DNA of 64,000 nt, taken from NCBI RefSeq assembly GCF_004137255.1, contig NZ_SDWT01000002.1, forward strand, positions 124,001 to 188,000, given 5' to 3'. The position numbers and the translations under genes are program-made. This DNA is from Nocardioides oleivorans. GTDB lineage: Bacteria > Actinomycetota > Actinomycetes > Propionibacteriales > Nocardioidaceae. This document shows, piece after piece, positions 53,883-63,192 of the stretch. Each line of letters begins with the position of its first letter. Within the stretch, counting starts at the first letter, position 1. The notes beneath the pieces are model-generated. The model did not search any database and had not been told where the DNA came from. It saw nothing but the letters and a program-made list of their open reading frames with translations.

Positions 53883-55628
53883 CTAGAGGTACTGGCCGGT
53901 GTTGGCGACGGTGTCGATCGAGCGGCCGGGCTCGGTGCCCTGCTTGCCCGTGATGAGCGTGCGGATGAAGACGATGCGCTCGCCCTTCTTGCCCGAGATC
54001 CGTGCCCAGTCGTCGGGGTTGGTGGTGTTGGGCAGGTCCTCGTTCTCCTTGAACTCGTCCACGCACGCCTGGAGCATGTGCTGGACCCGGAGGCCCCGCT
54101 GGGCGGGGTTGAGGTCGCTGTCGAGGAAGTCCTTGATCGCCATCTTCTTGGCCCGGTCGACGATGTTCTGGATCATCGCGCCGGAGTTGAAGTCCTTGAA
54201 GTAGAGGACCTCCTTGTCACCGTTGGCGTAGGTGACCTCCAGGAAGCGGTTCTCGTCGGTCTCGGTGTACATCCGCTCGACGGTCGCGCGGATCATGGCG
54301 TCCACGGTGGCGCCCCGGTCCTGGCCGAACTCGGCGAGGTCGTCGGCGTGCAGCGGGAGCGTCGGGGTGAGGTACTTGGAGAAGATGTCGCGCGCCGACT
54401 CGGCGTCCGGGCGCTCGATCTTGATCTTCACGTCGAGGCGACCGGGACGCAGGATGGCCGGGTCGATCATGTCCTCGCGGTTCGAGGCACCGATCACGAG
54501 CACGTTCTCGAGGAGCTCGACGCCGTCGATCTCGCTCAGCAGCTGCGGGACGATGGTGTTCTCCACGTCGGAGGAGACGCCCGACCCGCGGGTGCGGAAC
54601 AGCGAGTCCATCTCGTCGAAGAACACGATCACCGGCGTGCCGAGCGAGGCCTTCTCGCGCGCCCGCTGGAAGACCAGGCGGATGTGGCGCTCGGTCTCGC
54701 CGACGTACTTGTTGAGCAGCTCGGGGCCCTTGATGTTGAGGAAGTAGGACTTCCCCGAGGCGCCGGTGCGCTCGGCGACCTTCTTGGCCAGCGAGTTGGC
54801 GACCGCCTTGGCGATCAGCGTCTTGCCACAGCCGGGCGGGCCGTAGAGGAGCACGCCCTTCGGCGGCTTGAGCTCGTGGTCCTTGAAGAGCTCCGGGTGC
54901 AGGTAGGGCAGCTCGACGGCGTCGCGGATCGCGTCGATCTGGGTGGTGAGCCCGCCGATCTGGGTGTAGTCGATGTCGGGCACCTCCTCCAGCACGAGCT
55001 CCTCGACCTCCGACTTGGGCACGACCTCGTAGACGTAGCCCGCACGCGTGTCGAGCAGCAGCGAGTCGCCGGCGCGGATGGTGACGTCCTCGGCGCGCAG
55101 CGGCTCCGCGAGGCGGACGACGCGCTCCTCGTCGGCGTTGGCGATCACGAGTGCGCGGTCGCCGTCGGCCAGGATCTCCTTGAGCATGACGACCTCGCCG
55201 ACCTGCTCGAAGTCGAGCGCCGCGACGACGTTGAGCGCCTCGTTGAGCATGACCTCCTGGCCACGCACGAGGCCGTCGAGCTCCACCGCCGGGCTGACGC
55301 TCACGCGCAGCTTGCGGCCACCGGTGAACACGTCGACCGAGTCGTCGTCGTTGCGCGCGAGGAAGGTGCCGAAGCCGGCCGGCGGCTGGGCGAGCCGGTC
55401 GACCTCCTCCTTGAGCGTCGTGATCTGGTCGCGGGCGTCGCGCAGCGTCTGCGCGAGCCGCTCGTTCTGGCTGGACACGGCGGCCAGCGACCGCTGCGCG
55501 TCGGCGAGGCGGCCCTCGAGGCCGCGCGTGGCTCCGGGCGCGTCGTCCAGGCGGCGGCGCAGGTCGGTGACCTCCGCCTCCAGGTAACGCACCTGAGTGG
55601 CAAGTTGCTCGCGGGTCGGCTCCGTCAT
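53883..55628 (-). CDS. arc: Proteasomal ATPase ARC/Mpa
   Basis: This AAA ring unfolds pupylated proteins for the 20S core. The 581-residue protein has an N-terminal coiled coil (residues about 1-80) that binds Pup, a double OB domain (about 85-205), an AAA domain with Walker A GPPGCGKT (263-270), Walker [11 protein letters not shown] and [11 protein letters not shown], and the C-terminal GQYL motif that docks into the alpha ring. AGGAGGT lies 5-6 bases before the ATG at 55628. M. tuberculosis Mpa is Rv2115c. Confidence 0.96.
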   Translation of the reverse strand: MTEPTREQLATQVRYLEAEVTDLRRRLDDAPGATRGLEGRLADAQRSLAAVSSQNERLAQTLRDARDQITTLKEEVDRLAQPPAGFGTFLARNDDDSVDVFTGGRKLRVSVSPAVELDGLVRGQEVMLNEALNVVAALDFEQVGEVVMLKEILADGDRALVIANADEERVVRLAEPLRAEDVTIRAGDSLLLDTRAGYVYEVVPKSEVEELVLEEVPDIDYTQIGGLTTQIDAIRDAVELPYLHPELFKDHELKPPKGVLLYGPPGCGKTLIAKAVANSLAKKVAERTGASGKSYFLNIKGPELLNKYVGETERHIRLVFQRAREKASLGTPVIVFFDEMDSLFRTRGSGVSSDVENTIVPQLLSEIDGVELLENVLVIGASNREDMIDPAILRPGRLDVKIKIERPDAESARDIFSKYLTPTLPLHADDLAEFGQDRGATVDAMIRATVERMYTETDENRFLEVTYANGDKEVLYFKDFNSGAMIQNIVDRAKKMAIKDFLDSDLNPAQRGLRVQHMLQACVDEFKENEDLPNTTNPDDWARISGKKGERIVFIRTLITGKQGTEPGRSIDTVANTGQYL

Positions 55629-55744
55629 CTCGCACCTCCTGTTTCGACACTACCCATGAACCACAGGGACGGAAGTGGATATCTCGCCGTGTTGGTCACC
55701 GTTGTGCAACGGCGGCGTGCGCGGACGCCATACGGGGACTGGGC

Positions 55745-56743
55745 TCAGTCGTCGAGCGGTCGGGCAGGGTCGAGGTCCGGCTGCACCGACTCGAGCGCCG
55801 GTACGTCGGCGGGGCGCGGGCCCGTGTAGTCCGGGCCGTAGGCGCCCGGGGCCGGGCGGCGGGTCTTTCGCGGCGGCGCCTCGCCGGGGGCCATCCGGCG
55901 GGCGGTGACCAGGAAGGCGGTGTGGCCGATCATCTTGTGGCCGGGGCGGACGGCGAGGCCCTCGACGTGCCAGTCGCGGACCAGCGACTCCCACGGCTGC
56001 GGCTCGGTGAAGCCGCCGTGGACCCGCAGCGTCTCGACCACGCGGGACAGCTGCGTGGTCGTGGCGACGTACGCGCAGACGATGCCCCCGGGCACGAGCG
56101 CGTCGGCGACGGCGTCGACGCAGTTCCACGGGTCGAGCATGTCGAGGATGACCCGGTCGACGTCGGTGCCCAGCGTCGGCAGGCCCTCCTTGAGGTCGCC
56201 CAGGCGCAGGTCCCACGCCGGGTGGGTCTGGCCCTCGGGGGCTGAGAAGAACTGGTTGACGTTGCGGCGGGCGACGTCGGCGAACTCCTCGCGCAGCTCG
56301 AAGGACGTGACCCGGCCCCAGGGCCCGACCGCCCGGAGCAGCGAGCAGGTGAGCGCGCCCGACCCGGCCCCGGCCTCGACCACGCGTGCCCCCGGGTAGA
56401 TGTCGGCGAGCGCGACGATCTGGGCGGCGTCCTTCGGGTAGACCACGGCCGCGCCGCGCGGCATCGAGACGACGAACTCGTTGAGCAGGGGCCGGAAGAC
56501 GAGGTACTGGCCACCGGCGGAGGAGACGAGCGTGAAGCCCTCCTCGCGACCGATCATGTCGTCGTGGTCGAGGTGGCCCTTGTTGGAGAAGAAGCGCTTG
56601 CCGGCCACGAGCTCGAAGTTGTGCTTGCGACCCTTGTTGTCCACCAGGCGCACCCACTCGCCCTCGCGCAGCGGACCGCGGTGGACGCCGGACCACGCCT
56701 CGGCGGGGACGTCGGCAGGGGCATCGGTGGGGCGCTCGGACAT
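55745..56743 (-). CDS. trmI: tRNA (adenine(58)-N1)-methyltransferase
   Basis: TrmI methylates A58 of the T-loop in tRNAs. The 332-residue protein has an N-terminal beta domain (GEWVRLVDNKGRKHNFELVA), SAM motif I VVEAGAGSGALTCSL (121-135), VTSFELREEFADVARRNV and ILDMLDPWNCVDA. The last 45 residues are a Pro/Arg-rich tail not found in all homologues. Homologous to Rv2118c at the same place. The start is ATG 56743. Confidence 0.93.
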   Translation of the reverse strand: MSERPTDAPADVPAEAWSGVHRGPLREGEWVRLVDNKGRKHNFELVAGKRFFSNKGHLDHDDMIGREEGFTLVSSAGGQYLVFRPLLNEFVVSMPRGAAVVYPKDAAQIVALADIYPGARVVEAGAGSGALTCSLLRAVGPWGRVTSFELREEFADVARRNVNQFFSAPEGQTHPAWDLRLGDLKEGLPTLGTDVDRVILDMLDPWNCVDAVADALVPGGIVCAYVATTTQLSRVVETLRVHGGFTEPQPWESLVRDWHVEGLAVRPGHKMIGHTAFLVTARRMAPGEAPPRKTRRPAPGAYGPDYTGPRPADVPALESVQPDLDPARPLDD

Positions 56744-56777
56744 GGCCGGAACCCTAGTAGTCCGGAGCCGAAATCCC

Positions 56778-57948
56778 TCAGCGGCGAGCGTTCTCCCGGA
56801 AGGCGCGGTCGACGTCGGCGGTGGAGAGCACGCCGTAGATCCGACCGTCCTCCTCGACGAGGAGGTACTCGTCGGCCGGGCGCTTGCTGATGGCCTGGAT
56901 GAGGTCCTCGCCCGCGACGGTCGCCGGGAGGGTCAGGCCCTCCTCCATGGCGCGGGTGACGGTCGAGACGGCGACCCACGGACGGCGCTCGGCGGGCATC
57001 GCGGTCACCGCGGCCTCGCTGACGATGCCGACGGGCGTGCCCTCGGACGACACCGTGACGATGCTGCCTGCCTCCGCCTCCTGGGCGCGACGCACGGCCT
57101 CGGCGAGCGGCAGGTCCTCGGGGACGGTGAGCGTACGACGCGCGAGCGGGCGGGCCACGAGGTCCGGGAGCCGCTGGCGGATCCGGGCGTGGGCCATGGC
57201 CGCGGTCGCACCGGTCCAGAGGAAGAGGCCGAGCACGAAGACCAGGACGAGGTCGAGGACGGTGGCCCGGACGCCGATCACCCGCTCCTGCACGAGCGGC
57301 CAGGCGAGCAGGGCGAGCGCGGTGAGCCGGCCGCCCCAGCCGGCGACGATCGTGCCGCGGTGCTGGTTGCCCGAGGCACCCCACACGGCGGCCTTGAGCA
57401 CCCGCCCGCCGTCGAGCGGCAGGCCGGGGACGAGGTTGAGGACGCCGATGATCAGGTTGGCGCCGGCCAGCGCGACGACGGCCTCGCGGACCAGCCCGTC
57501 GGGCATGACGAACCAGAGCCCCGCAGCCACGAGCCCGACGGCGACGGAGGTCAGCGGACCGACGACCGCGATCCAGAACTCGTGCCGGGGCTTGCGCGCC
57601 GTGCCGTCGATCTCGGTCATGCCGCCGAGGAAGTGGAGGGTGATCGAGTTGACGCCGTAGCCGAGGCGCTGCGCCACGACCGCGTGCGAGGCCTCGTGGA
57701 GGAGGACGGACAGGTAGAGGACGACGGCGTAGACGAAGCCGGCGACGTACTTCCAGAACCCCAGACCCGGCTCGACCTCCTCGATGCGGGGGGGCGAAGA
57801 CCACCGCGATCAGGAACGCGATGACGAACCACGAGCTGGTGATGAGCACGTCGATGCCCACGATCGAGCCGACCCGGAACGTGCCCGGCGGGCGCCGCGA
57901 GGGTCGGGACGGCCCTGCGGCCGGGGCTGGATCGGGAGGACCGGACAC
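56778..57948 (-). pseudogene. Site-2 protease (Rip3-like, two CBS domains), frameshifted in a C7 run
   Basis: From ATG 57948 the frame gives TFRVGSIVGIDVLITSSWFV and a membrane helix, then leaves frame at a 7-C run (G7 on the plus strand, 57788-57794). The neighbouring frame continues with FWKYVAGFVYAVVLYLSVLL and the protease motif HEASH (57684-57698), FLGGMTEIDG, the second metal motif NLVPGLPLDGG, further helices, and two CBS domains. With six C instead of seven the whole reads as one protein of about 389 residues, the normal length. This is either a homopolymer sequencing error, a phase-variable tract, or a real disruption. The gene probably works in intramembrane proteolysis. Confidence 0.75.
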
Positions 57949-57961
57949 GCAGCGAGCCTAT

Positions 57962-57984
57962 CTGTCGGTGGGCTGACCTATCGT
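57962..57984 (+). promoter_or_regulatory. PafBC-type (RecA-NDp) promoter upstream of the RecB-like gene
   Basis: CTGTCGGTG at 57962-57970 is followed after exactly 8 bases by TATCGT at 57979-57984. The published RecA-NDp/PafBC consensus is TTGTCRGTG-N8-TAnnnT, so only the first base differs. Transcription should start about 7 bases on, near 57991, 3 bases before the ATG at 57994. The pafB and pafC genes are in this same window. Confidence 0.65.
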
Positions 57985-57993
57985 GACGGCGTC

Positions 57994-58926
57994 ATGTCGG
58001 AGCCCGCCCAGTCCTTGCCGTCCCCGCCCCCGTCGCAGCCGCAGCCGCAGCCGCAGGCCGGGTCCCCTGCCGAGCGGGTCTCCACGCCGGTGGACGGGGT
58101 GGACGTGCTGGGGGCGCTCTCACCGAGCCGCGCGGGTGACTTCATGGCCTGCCCGCTGATGTACCGCTACCGCACGATCGACCGGCTCCCGGAGGAGCCG
58201 TCGCCCGACGCCGTGCGCGGCACGGTGGTGCACAAGGTCCTCGAGGACCTCTTCGACCTCCCGGCCGCGGATCGCACCCCCGAGCACGCCTCCGACATGC
58301 TCGTCCCTGCGTGGGAGGCGATCCTCGAGGCCGAGCCCGGCCTGTCCGCCATGTTCGGCGACGAGGGCCCGGACGTGACGACCTGGCTCGCGTCGTGCCG
58401 CACCGTGCTCGAGCGCTACTTCGACCTCGAGGACCCGCGCCGCCTCGAGCCGGCCGAGCGCGAGCTCTACGTCGAGGCGCTGCTCGACTCCCGGCTGCTG
58501 CTCCGCGGCTTCGTCGACCGGATCGAGACCGCCCCCGATGGCCGCATCAGGGTGAGCGACTACAAGACGGGGAAGGCGCCTGGCGAGGACTTCGAGGCCA
58601 AGGCCCTGTTCCAGATGAAGTTCTACGCGTTGGTCCTCTGGCGGCTGCGGGGCGTCGTGCCGTCGGTGCTCCAGCTGATCTACCTCGGCAACGGCGAGAT
58701 CCTGCGCTACTCCCCCGACGAGGACGACCTGCGCGCGACCGAGCGGAAGGTCGAGGCGGTGTGGCGGGCGATCCGGCTCGCGCAGGAGACCGGTGACTGG
58801 CGGCCGAGCCCGTCCCGCCTGTGCGACTGGTGCTCCTACCACCAGCACTGCCCGACCAAGGGCGGGACGCTCCTGCCGCTGCCCGTCGTCGGGGCCCCGG
58901 CCGAAGCGGCTCAGACGCCGACGTAG
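57994..58926 (+). CDS. RecB-family (PD-(D/E)XK) nuclease with predicted 4Fe-4S cluster
   Basis: The 310-residue protein resembles the C-terminal nuclease domain of RecB/AddB (Cas4-like). Core motifs are [19 protein letters not shown] and the catalytic DYKTGK (Asp189, Lys191). Cys53 in [11 protein letters not shown] joins Cys277, Cys280 and Cys286 in [10 protein letters not shown] to make an AddB-type iron-sulfur cluster. The N-terminus is Pro/Gln-rich. It matches Rv2119 beside trmI in M. tuberculosis. A PafBC-like promoter directly upstream suggests DNA-damage induction. The end overlaps the convergent oppF-like gene by 16 bp. Confidence 0.87.
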   Translation: MSEPAQSLPSPPPSQPQPQPQAGSPAERVSTPVDGVDVLGALSPSRAGDFMACPLMYRYRTIDRLPEEPSPDAVRGTVVHKVLEDLFDLPAADRTPEHASDMLVPAWEAILEAEPGLSAMFGDEGPDVTTWLASCRTVLERYFDLEDPRRLEPAERELYVEALLDSRLLLRGFVDRIETAPDGRIRVSDYKTGKAPGEDFEAKALFQMKFYALVLWRLRGVVPSVLQLIYLGNGEILRYSPDEDDLRATERKVEAVWRAIRLAQETGDWRPSPSRLCDWCSYHQHCPTKGGTLLPLPVVGAPAEAAQTPT

Positions 58927-60059
58927 GCCTCGGGCGGCGGGGTCGGTCCGTCCGGACCGCCGAAGCCCTCGGTCACGACCACCGGCTCCACCGTGTGTCG
59001 CTGCACCTCGCCCGACGCGATCTGCTCGGCGAAGTGGCAGGCGACCCGGTGCTCGGGCGACGCCCCGTCCACCTCGACCACCCGCAGCTGCGGCCGCTCG
59101 GTGTCGCAGAGCGTCTCCTGCTTCCACGGGCAGCGCGTGTGGAAGCGGCACCCGGTCGGCGGGTTCGCCGGCGAGGGCAGGTCGCCGGTGAGCAGGATCT
59201 GCTCGCGTGAGTCCTCGACCACGGGGTCCGGCACCGGCACCGCTGACATCAGCGCCCGCGTGTAGGGGTGCAGCGGGACGTCGTACAGCTCGCGGGCCCC
59301 GGACTCCTCGACGAGGCTGCCGAGGTACATCACGCCGATGCGGTCGCTGATGTGGCGTACGACGGCGAGGTCGTGGGCGACCACGAGGTAGGTCAGGCCG
59401 AGCTCGTCCTGGAGGTCCTGGAGCAGGTTGATCACCTGGGCCTGGATCGAGACGTCGAGCGCGCTCACCGGTTCGTCGGCGACGATCAGGTCGGGGTTGA
59501 CCGACAGGGCCCGCGCGATGCCCACACGCTGGCGCTGACCGCCGGAGAACTCGTGGGGGTACTTGCTGAGCGCGGCCGTCGGGAGCCCGACCGCGGTCAT
59601 CAGCTCACGCAGCCGGGTGCGGGTGGCGGCCTTGTCGGTGTCGAGCCCGTGGGCCCGGAGGCCCTCCACCAGCAGCGACTCCACGGTCTGCCGCGGGTCG
59701 AGGCTGGAGAGCGGGTCCTGGAAGACCATCTGGAAGCGCTTGCGCTCGCGGCGCAGCTCCTCGCCCTTGAGCGAGGCGATGTCGCGACCGTCGAAGACCA
59801 CCGAGCCGGCCGTGGGGGGCTCGAGGTTGATGATCGCCTTCCCGAGGGTCGACTTGCCGCAGCCCGACTCCCCCACCAGCCCGTAGGTCTCCCCGCGCCG
59901 GATGCTGAGGTCGACACCGTCGACGGCCCGGACGTGCCCCACGGTGCGGTCGAAGAGGATCCCGCTCTTGATCGGGAAGTGCACCTCGAGCTCGCGGACC
60001 TCCACGAGCACGTCGCTCGTCGCCTCCTGGCCGGGCTCCTGCTGTGTCTCCTGGTTCAT
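58911..60059 (-). CDS. Oligopeptide ABC importer ATPase, OppF/DppF-like
   Basis: The 382-residue ATPase has Walker [10 protein letters not shown] (63-71), [14 protein letters not shown], signature FSGGQRQR and Walker [10 protein letters not shown]. The C-terminal oligopeptide/dipeptide extension contains [14 protein letters not shown], with Cys residues that may hold an iron-sulfur cluster. It powers peptide uptake with the OppD-like partner. The ATG overlaps the oppD-like stop. Confidence 0.9.
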   Translation of the reverse strand: MNQETQQEPGQEATSDVLVEVRELEVHFPIKSGILFDRTVGHVRAVDGVDLSIRRGETYGLVGESGCGKSTLGKAIINLEPPTAGSVVFDGRDIASLKGEELRRERKRFQMVFQDPLSSLDPRQTVESLLVEGLRAHGLDTDKAATRTRLRELMTAVGLPTAALSKYPHEFSGGQRQRVGIARALSVNPDLIVADEPVSALDVSIQAQVINLLQDLQDELGLTYLVVAHDLAVVRHISDRIGVMYLGSLVEESGARELYDVPLHPYTRALMSAVPVPDPVVEDSREQILLTGDLPSPANPPTGCRFHTRCPWKQETLCDTERPQLRVVEVDGASPEHRVACHFAEQIASGEVQRHTVEPVVVTEGFGGPDGPTPPPEAYVGV

Positions 60060-61096
60060 CGCTCGCCCCCCATCGGGTTGAAGCACCGGTGACCGACGAC
60101 CTGGTCGCCCTCCCACTCGGGCATGTGGCTGGTGCACGCGTCGACCACCCGCGAGCACCGAGGCGCGAAGGCGCACGCGGACGTCCACGGCAGGTTGTCG
60201 GCGACCGAGCCGGGGACGGGGTCGAGCTTCTCGCCGAGCGGGGCGTCGAGGCGCGGGATGGAGTGCAGCAGCCCGACGGTGTACGGGTGGCGCGGCTGGC
60301 GGAACAGGCCGTGCCGCCCACCGCGCTCGACGACCTTGCCGCCGTAGAGGACGTTGACCTCGTCGCACAGCCCGGCGACGACGCCGAGGTCGTGGGTGAT
60401 CATCACGAGCGCCGTGCCGGTGTCGACGACGAGCTCCTTGAGCAGCGCGAGGATCTGCGCCTGGATCGTCACGTCGAGCGCGGTCGTCGGCTCGTCGGCG
60501 ATCAGGAGCCGCGGGTTGCAGGCCAGGGCCATCGCGATCAGCGCACGCTGGCGCATGCCACCGCTGAGCTGGTGGGGGTAGTTGACCAGGCGCGCCTTCG
60601 GGTCGGGGATGCCGACCCGCTCGAGCAGGTCGCGCGCCTTCGGCGTGGCCTGCTTGCGGCTGAGGCCCTGGTGGCGCTCCATCACCTCGGTGACCTGGCG
60701 CCCGATGGTGATGACGGGGTTCAGCGACGAGAGCGGGTCCTGGAAGATCATCGCGATCTCGGCGCCGCGCCGATCGCGCATGGCCGAGGGCGAGAGCGTC
60801 AGCAGGTCCTCGCCGTCGAAGACGGCGGAGCCCTCGACGGTGTTGCCGCGCCCGGGCAGCAGGCCCATGATCGCGAGCGAGGTCACCGACTTGCCGCAGC
60901 CGGACTCGCCGACCAGGCCGACGGTCTGCCCGGGCCTGACGTCGAAGCTGACCCCGTCGACGGCCCGGAACGGCTCCTCGCCCTGGCGGGTGAACGTGAC
61001 GCGCAGGTCGCGCACGGACAGCAGCGGCTCCGACGAGCCCCTCGGGTGGCGCACCGGCTGGGCCTGCGCGTGGGGCTGGATCCCGGGTGGCGTCAT
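60056..61096 (-). CDS. Oligopeptide ABC importer ATPase, OppD/DppD-like
   Basis: The 346-residue ATPase has Walker A GESGCGKS (63-70), [14 protein letters not shown], signature LSGGMRQR and Walker [10 protein letters not shown]. The C-terminal extension has [14 protein letters not shown]. The order oppA-B-C-D-F on the minus strand is standard. The ATG at 61096 is chosen because the longer upstream frame is antisense-like and Arg-rich; the oppC-like stop lies 5 bp upstream. Confidence 0.9.
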   Translation of the reverse strand: MTPPGIQPHAQAQPVRHPRGSSEPLLSVRDLRVTFTRQGEEPFRAVDGVSFDVRPGQTVGLVGESGCGKSVTSLAIMGLLPGRGNTVEGSAVFDGEDLLTLSPSAMRDRRGAEIAMIFQDPLSSLNPVITIGRQVTEVMERHQGLSRKQATPKARDLLERVGIPDPKARLVNYPHQLSGGMRQRALIAMALACNPRLLIADEPTTALDVTIQAQILALLKELVVDTGTALVMITHDLGVVAGLCDEVNVLYGGKVVERGGRHGLFRQPRHPYTVGLLHSIPRLDAPLGEKLDPVPGSVADNLPWTSACAFAPRCSRVVDACTSHMPEWEGDQVVGHRCFNPMGGER

Positions 61097-61101
61097 CCCG
61101 G

Positions 61102-62082
61102 TCACCTCCTCGTCTTCGGGTCGAGGGCCTCGCGGAGCGACTCGCCCATCAGCGTGAACCCCAGCGCGACGACGATGATGCAGCCGGCCGGGTAGAACGC
61201 GAGGTGCGGTGCCTCGGAGATGTACTTCTGGGCCAGGCCGAGCATCTGTCCCCATTCGGGTTGTCTCTGGTCGGGGTTGCCGAGGCCGAGGAACGACAGG
61301 GCCGCGGCGTCGATGATCGCGACGGCGAGCGAGAGCGTCGCCTGCACGATCACCGGCCCGAGCGAGTTGGGCAGCATGTGGCGGAACACGATCGCGCGAG
61401 GTCGTACGCCGAGGGAGCGGGCGGCCAGCACGTGGTCGCTCGAGCGCTGGGCGAGCATCGACCCGCGCAGCAACCGGGCGAAGATCGGCACCTGGATCAC
61501 CGCGATCGCGACGATGAGCGTCCACTGGCTGGGCTCGCGGGCGAGCGAGGCGATGGTGAAGGCCAGCAGCAGCGACGGGATGGAGAGCATCACGTCGACG
61601 ATGCGCATCACCAGCGAGTCGACCCAGCCGCCGACCGCGCCGGCGACGGTGCCGAGGGTCAGGCCTCCGAGCAGGCCGAAGAGCGTGGCGAAGACTCCGA
61701 CGATCAGTGTCTGCCGGCTCCCGACGAGCAGGCGCGAGAACAGGTCGCGCCCCCGGTCGTCGCCGCCGAGCAGGTGCCCGGCCTCGGGTCCGGGCACCGG
61801 GTTGGTCTGCGGGCGGACCTGGTCGAGGAGGGGGCGTGCGGTGACGTCCCACGGCGCGATCCACGGCGAGATGATCGCGAGCACGATGAAGGCCGTCGTG
61901 ATGGCGGCGCCGATGAGGAAGACCGGGTTGCGACGCAGCCGCTTCCAGGCGCTGCGGATCAGCGAGACCCCGGGCTCCTCGTCGACGGTGCCGGCGAGGG
62001 CGAGCGCGTCGATGCGGTCCTTGCGCATGCGGGCGTACGACGGCCGGCCGGGCTTGTCGGTGGTGGGTTCGGTCACGTCCAC
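61102..62082 (-). CDS. Oligopeptide ABC importer permease, OppC/DppC-like
   Basis: The 326-residue permease has a soluble N-terminus of about 50 residues, an OppC_N helix ([20 protein letters not shown]), and five further helices. The EAA loop reads [20 protein letters not shown]. The GTG start at 62082 sits 1 bp after the oppB-like stop; a second GTG two codons in is also possible. Confidence 0.9.
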   Translation of the reverse strand: MDVTEPTTDKPGRPSYARMRKDRIDALALAGTVDEEPGVSLIRSAWKRLRRNPVFLIGAAITTAFIVLAIISPWIAPWDVTARPLLDQVRPQTNPVPGPEAGHLLGGDDRGRDLFSRLLVGSRQTLIVGVFATLFGLLGGLTLGTVAGAVGGWVDSLVMRIVDVMLSIPSLLLAFTIASLAREPSQWTLIVAIAVIQVPIFARLLRGSMLAQRSSDHVLAARSLGVRPRAIVFRHMLPNSLGPVIVQATLSLAVAIIDAAALSFLGLGNPDQRQPEWGQMLGLAQKYISEAPHLAFYPAGCIIVVALGFTLMGESLREALDPKTRR

Positions 62083-62083
62083 C

Positions 62084-63094
62084 TCACCTCGTCCGGATCC
62101 GGGGGTCGATGATCGCGTAGGCGATGTCGACCAGCAGGTTGACCAGGACGTAGATGACCGCGGCCGCGAGGATCAGCACCTGCAGCACGGGGTAGTCCTT
62201 ATCGCGGAACGCGGTGGCGAGCGCGTCACCGACGCCGCGGAAGGAGAAGACGGTCTCGGTGAGCACGGCCCCGGCGAGCAGGCCGCCGATCTGGAGGCCG
62301 ATCGTGGTGACGACGGGGAGCATGGCGTTGCGCAGCACGTGGCGGGAGCGGATCACCTTCGCGGTGAGGCCCTTGGCCTCCGCGGTGCGCACGTAGTCCT
62401 CGTCGAGCACGTCGAGCACCGCGGCCCGGGTGATCCGGAAGATCACCGCGAACGGGATCGTCGCCAGGGCGAGCGCCGGGAGGATCAGGTGCTTGAGGGC
62501 GTCCCAGGAGGCGTCCCACTCGCGGGTGAGGACGCCGTCGAGGACGAACATGCCGGTGATGCGCGTCGCGTCGAGACCGGTGCTCTGCCGTCCGGAGACC
62601 GGCAGGAGGTTCCACTCGACCGCGAAGAAGTACTTGAGCAGGAACGCGGTGAAGAAGACGGGGACCGCCACCCCGACGAGCGAGAAGATCACCGCTCCGG
62701 TGTCGGTGATCGACCCGCGCCGGCGGGCGGCGACGTACCCCAGCGGGATGCCGAGCGCGATCGCGAGCACCATCGCGAAGAACGACAGCTCGATCGTGGC
62801 CGGCAGCCGGTCGAGGAACACCTGGAACGCGTCCTCGCCGGGCAGCACCTTGGTGGAGACGCCGAAGTTGCCCTGCACGGCGCGCTCGAGGAAGCGGAGG
62901 TACTGCACGGGGATCGGCTGGTCGAGGCCGAGCGCCGCCTCGAGGGCGGCCCGGCGCTCCGGGGTCTGGCGCTCCCCCAGGATGGCCGACACGGGCCCGC
63001 CCGGCAGCGAGCGCAGCCAGGCGAAGACGAGCATCGACAGGACCAGCACGACCACGCACATCTGGAGCAGTCGTCGTACGACGAAGCGGATCAC
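62084..63094 (-). CDS. Oligopeptide ABC importer permease, OppB/DppB-like
   Basis: The 336-residue permease starts MIRFVVRRLLQMCVVVLVLS, has the LPGGPVSAI loop, and an EAA loop TAEAKGLTAKVIRSRHVLRN. Six membrane helices are visible. A 98-bp spacer with a strong hairpin separates it from the binding-protein gene upstream. Start GTG 63094. Confidence 0.9.
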   Translation of the reverse strand: MIRFVVRRLLQMCVVVLVLSMLVFAWLRSLPGGPVSAILGERQTPERRAALEAALGLDQPIPVQYLRFLERAVQGNFGVSTKVLPGEDAFQVFLDRLPATIELSFFAMVLAIALGIPLGYVAARRRGSITDTGAVIFSLVGVAVPVFFTAFLLKYFFAVEWNLLPVSGRQSTGLDATRITGMFVLDGVLTREWDASWDALKHLILPALALATIPFAVIFRITRAAVLDVLDEDYVRTAEAKGLTAKVIRSRHVLRNAMLPVVTTIGLQIGGLLAGAVLTETVFSFRGVGDALATAFRDKDYPVLQVLILAAAVIYVLVNLLVDIAYAIIDPRIRTR

Positions 63095-63118
63095 GGGTTC
63101 TCCTCACACGCGTGCGCG

Positions 63119-63161
63119 GGTCCGGGGGCCACCTCCGGGGTGGGGAGGCGGCCTCCGGACC
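63119..63161 (-). other. 18-bp stem-loop between the binding-protein and permease genes
   Basis: GGTCCGGGGGCCACCTCC (63119-63136) pairs with GGAGGCGGCCTCCGGACC (63144-63161); 16 of 18 positions match across a 7-nt loop. It probably stabilises or partly terminates the abundant binding-protein message, lowering expression of the downstream transport genes. Confidence 0.6.
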
Positions 63162-63192
63162 TCACGCACATCTGTCGGTCAGCGGGTGTGCG

